Shown here one piece after another: positions 62,366 to 64,000 of a DNA stretch of 64,000 nucleotides. Under the pieces are notes generated by a model. The model was not told the DNA's origin. It made no database searches and saw only the letters and a list, made by a program, of their open reading frames with translations. The stretch is from Xiphias gladius (taxonomy: Eukaryota > Chordata > Actinopteri > Istiophoriformes > Xiphiidae). The DNA lies in NCBI RefSeq assembly GCF_016859285.1, contig NC_053413.1, forward strand, positions 16,387,501 to 16,451,500. Direction: 5' to 3'. The translations under genes and the position numbers were made by a program. Within the stretch, counting starts at the first letter, position 1. Every line of letters begins with the position of its first letter.

Positions 62366-64000
62366 AGATTAGATAAGACAATGGAAGCTTTTGCTGCATC
62401 TTCCACACATATTATTTGTCATTTTCACACATCACTCCAAGATCATTTGAAAGCGACAAACACCCAAGATGAGATAAACGTATGCAGATGAAAGTGCAGG
62501 TCTGCAAATCATTCACTCAAAGGGCACAGCTACAGTGTGAAAGCCAACTAGCACCAAATTGTTAATCTGGGTTTACTAACACTGAACTCTTTCTCTCTTT
62601 TAAAGTGGAAAATCATTCAAATCAGACATGCTGCCAACTGGGTGAGGAGGTTGCTACTTTTTAGGTGTCATCAAAGTGACCCACTTGGTTAAACCTCCAA
62701 CATGTGTGAGAGTGTTTTCTTTTGGGGGAGGAGTGAAGGTCTAAGGGACTGCAGGGAGCTAATTAGAGGCTATTCTCTAACTCAGGGCCAAATGGAGCAA
62801 TTATCTGGCCGAGTGAGTAGATAATTCCCTCCCATTCATCTCCCACTGTCAGGGTCCCACTACCCACCAACCTGCACTGAGCACTGGATGCCGGGGCCTG
62901 TTGACACCTAACCTCTTTCTCCTAGTTCCTGCATCCCTCCCTTGTAAGTAACTCAACGCTGTCTCTTGGCAATGGCCAACATGGTGGATCACCAAGCTGA
63001 TAATTTCTCCCATGGTTGTCACATACCATTGCCAACCCCCGACAGGATTTATGACTACCATGTCTCAGGATCAGCTAATGAGTCTGTTGGACACTGGTGG
63101 GAGGGCTCGCTTAAAGGGATGATTAATGCAATCGCCTGATAGGCCCCATGCTTGAAAGTGAAAAAAAGGTGCAACATATGGACTTGCTGATTGAATTACA
63201 ATTAAACATGGGGTTGGCAAAAGGACAAAAAGAAAACCCGATTACCTGGGAAAACAAAACTTTAGCTGAAGTGCTATATTCTGTGAGCGCACTTTTGCCC
63301 TATGCATGACTTACAACAGGTGATAACTTTGTTTTCATTCAAGTTCAGTATTTTGGAACGTTATGTGAGAATTGTAAGCTAATATTTTCTGCACATGGGG
63401 AGTTGCAGACCTCTGTCCAAAGTTTAACGTTTCACTGCACATCCAAGGTTGGCAAGAAAGTTCATGCTGCTGACAGGAGTTGCCATTTATTACCGCGAGT
63501 ATCTCACTTATAACCAATACAAAGAAGGCATCCTTTCAACACGTTTCCTGTACTGAAAAGAAGTGTTGAGAAAGCAGGGCTAAAAGACTTCACTCATGCA
63601 GAACTTAAGTATGTGAGTCTTGAGCAACATGTGAAAATACAGTTGTTAGATTGGGTCCCAAAAATAAAAAAGGATGAGAGAAGGGGAATTAAGTAGCCAT
63701 TAATTGCACATGTTAAAAATTAATGAATTTGCCATTTTCATGATCTTAGTCTTTCACAGACGCTTTCATTTGCAATGTAGGGACAGTAATTAGTTTGATT
63801 TTTATGCCCAAGTCTTATAATGTAAACCTGTCAAGTGTTCAAACAGAATGCTAAGTGGATTTTAGAGCTGTATTGATTGCAAAGTCAATGAAAAGGCCGA
63901 AGTGGTTAAAAACAGGTGAAGCTGCATCCACACAAGTTGAATTTAAGTTAAATATTTGCACTTATCCTGAGGCTACAGAGGCAATAGGAAAAATAGAGAA
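62366..64000. other. Intergenic DNA with candidate regulatory blocks
   Basis: No gene recognised. Two segments rich in homeodomain words (62,730-62,840 and 63,690-63,900) stand out from the surrounding sequence and are discussed in findings. Confidence 0.5.

Overview
The window is vertebrate genomic DNA, almost certainly from a ray-finned (teleost, probably percomorph) fish. Three forkhead genes are recognisable at protein level, long (CA/GT)n, (AAT)n and (GATA)n microsatellites are abundant, and several interspersed repeats resemble ones common in teleost genomes. The forkhead genes occupy about 13 kb of the 64 kb. The rest is AT-rich non-coding DNA in which I see no convincing protein-coding gene.

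Layout. Positions 1-27,780 are intergenic, with microsatellites, two non-autonomous DNA-transposon-like elements with terminal inverted repeats (12,025-12,973 and 14,646-15,297), two retroposon-like or unclassified repeats, and one isolated terminal-exon-like sequence at 23,104-23,164. Then come three plus-strand genes: foxq1 (single exon, 27,974-28,819), foxf2 (two exons, 30,827-31,796 and 33,311-33,483) and foxc1 (single exon, 39,288-40,706). foxq1 and foxf2 each have a GGCTATAAA TATA box at a plausible distance from the ATG. All three have an AATAAA or ATTAAA downstream. Positions 41,260-64,000 are again non-coding. They include a CpG-rich island at 44.8-45.8 kb, a very recent tandem duplication of about 0.92 kb bounded by GT repeats (47.6-49.4 kb), a fold-back repeat near 62 kb, and several homeodomain-site-rich blocks that look like candidate regulatory elements.

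How the genes work together. FOXQ1-FOXF2-FOXC1 is an ancient forkhead cluster (human 6p25). Its members are sequence-specific transcription factors: FOXC1 and FOXF2 in mesoderm, neural crest, vascular and anterior-segment development, FOXQ1 mainly in epithelia and cartilage or jaw. Their tight same-strand packing suggests shared cis-regulation, with candidate CTCF sites in the foxf2-foxc1 interval. Teleosts carry a and b copies of this cluster, and I cannot assign the copy with confidence. No gmds or exoc2 exon was seen in the flanks. I found no exotic new system. The most unusual items are the recent GT-bounded duplication, the CpG island with a minus-strand open frame and poly(A) signal, and an in-frame CAG/CAA tract immediately after the foxc1 stop codon.
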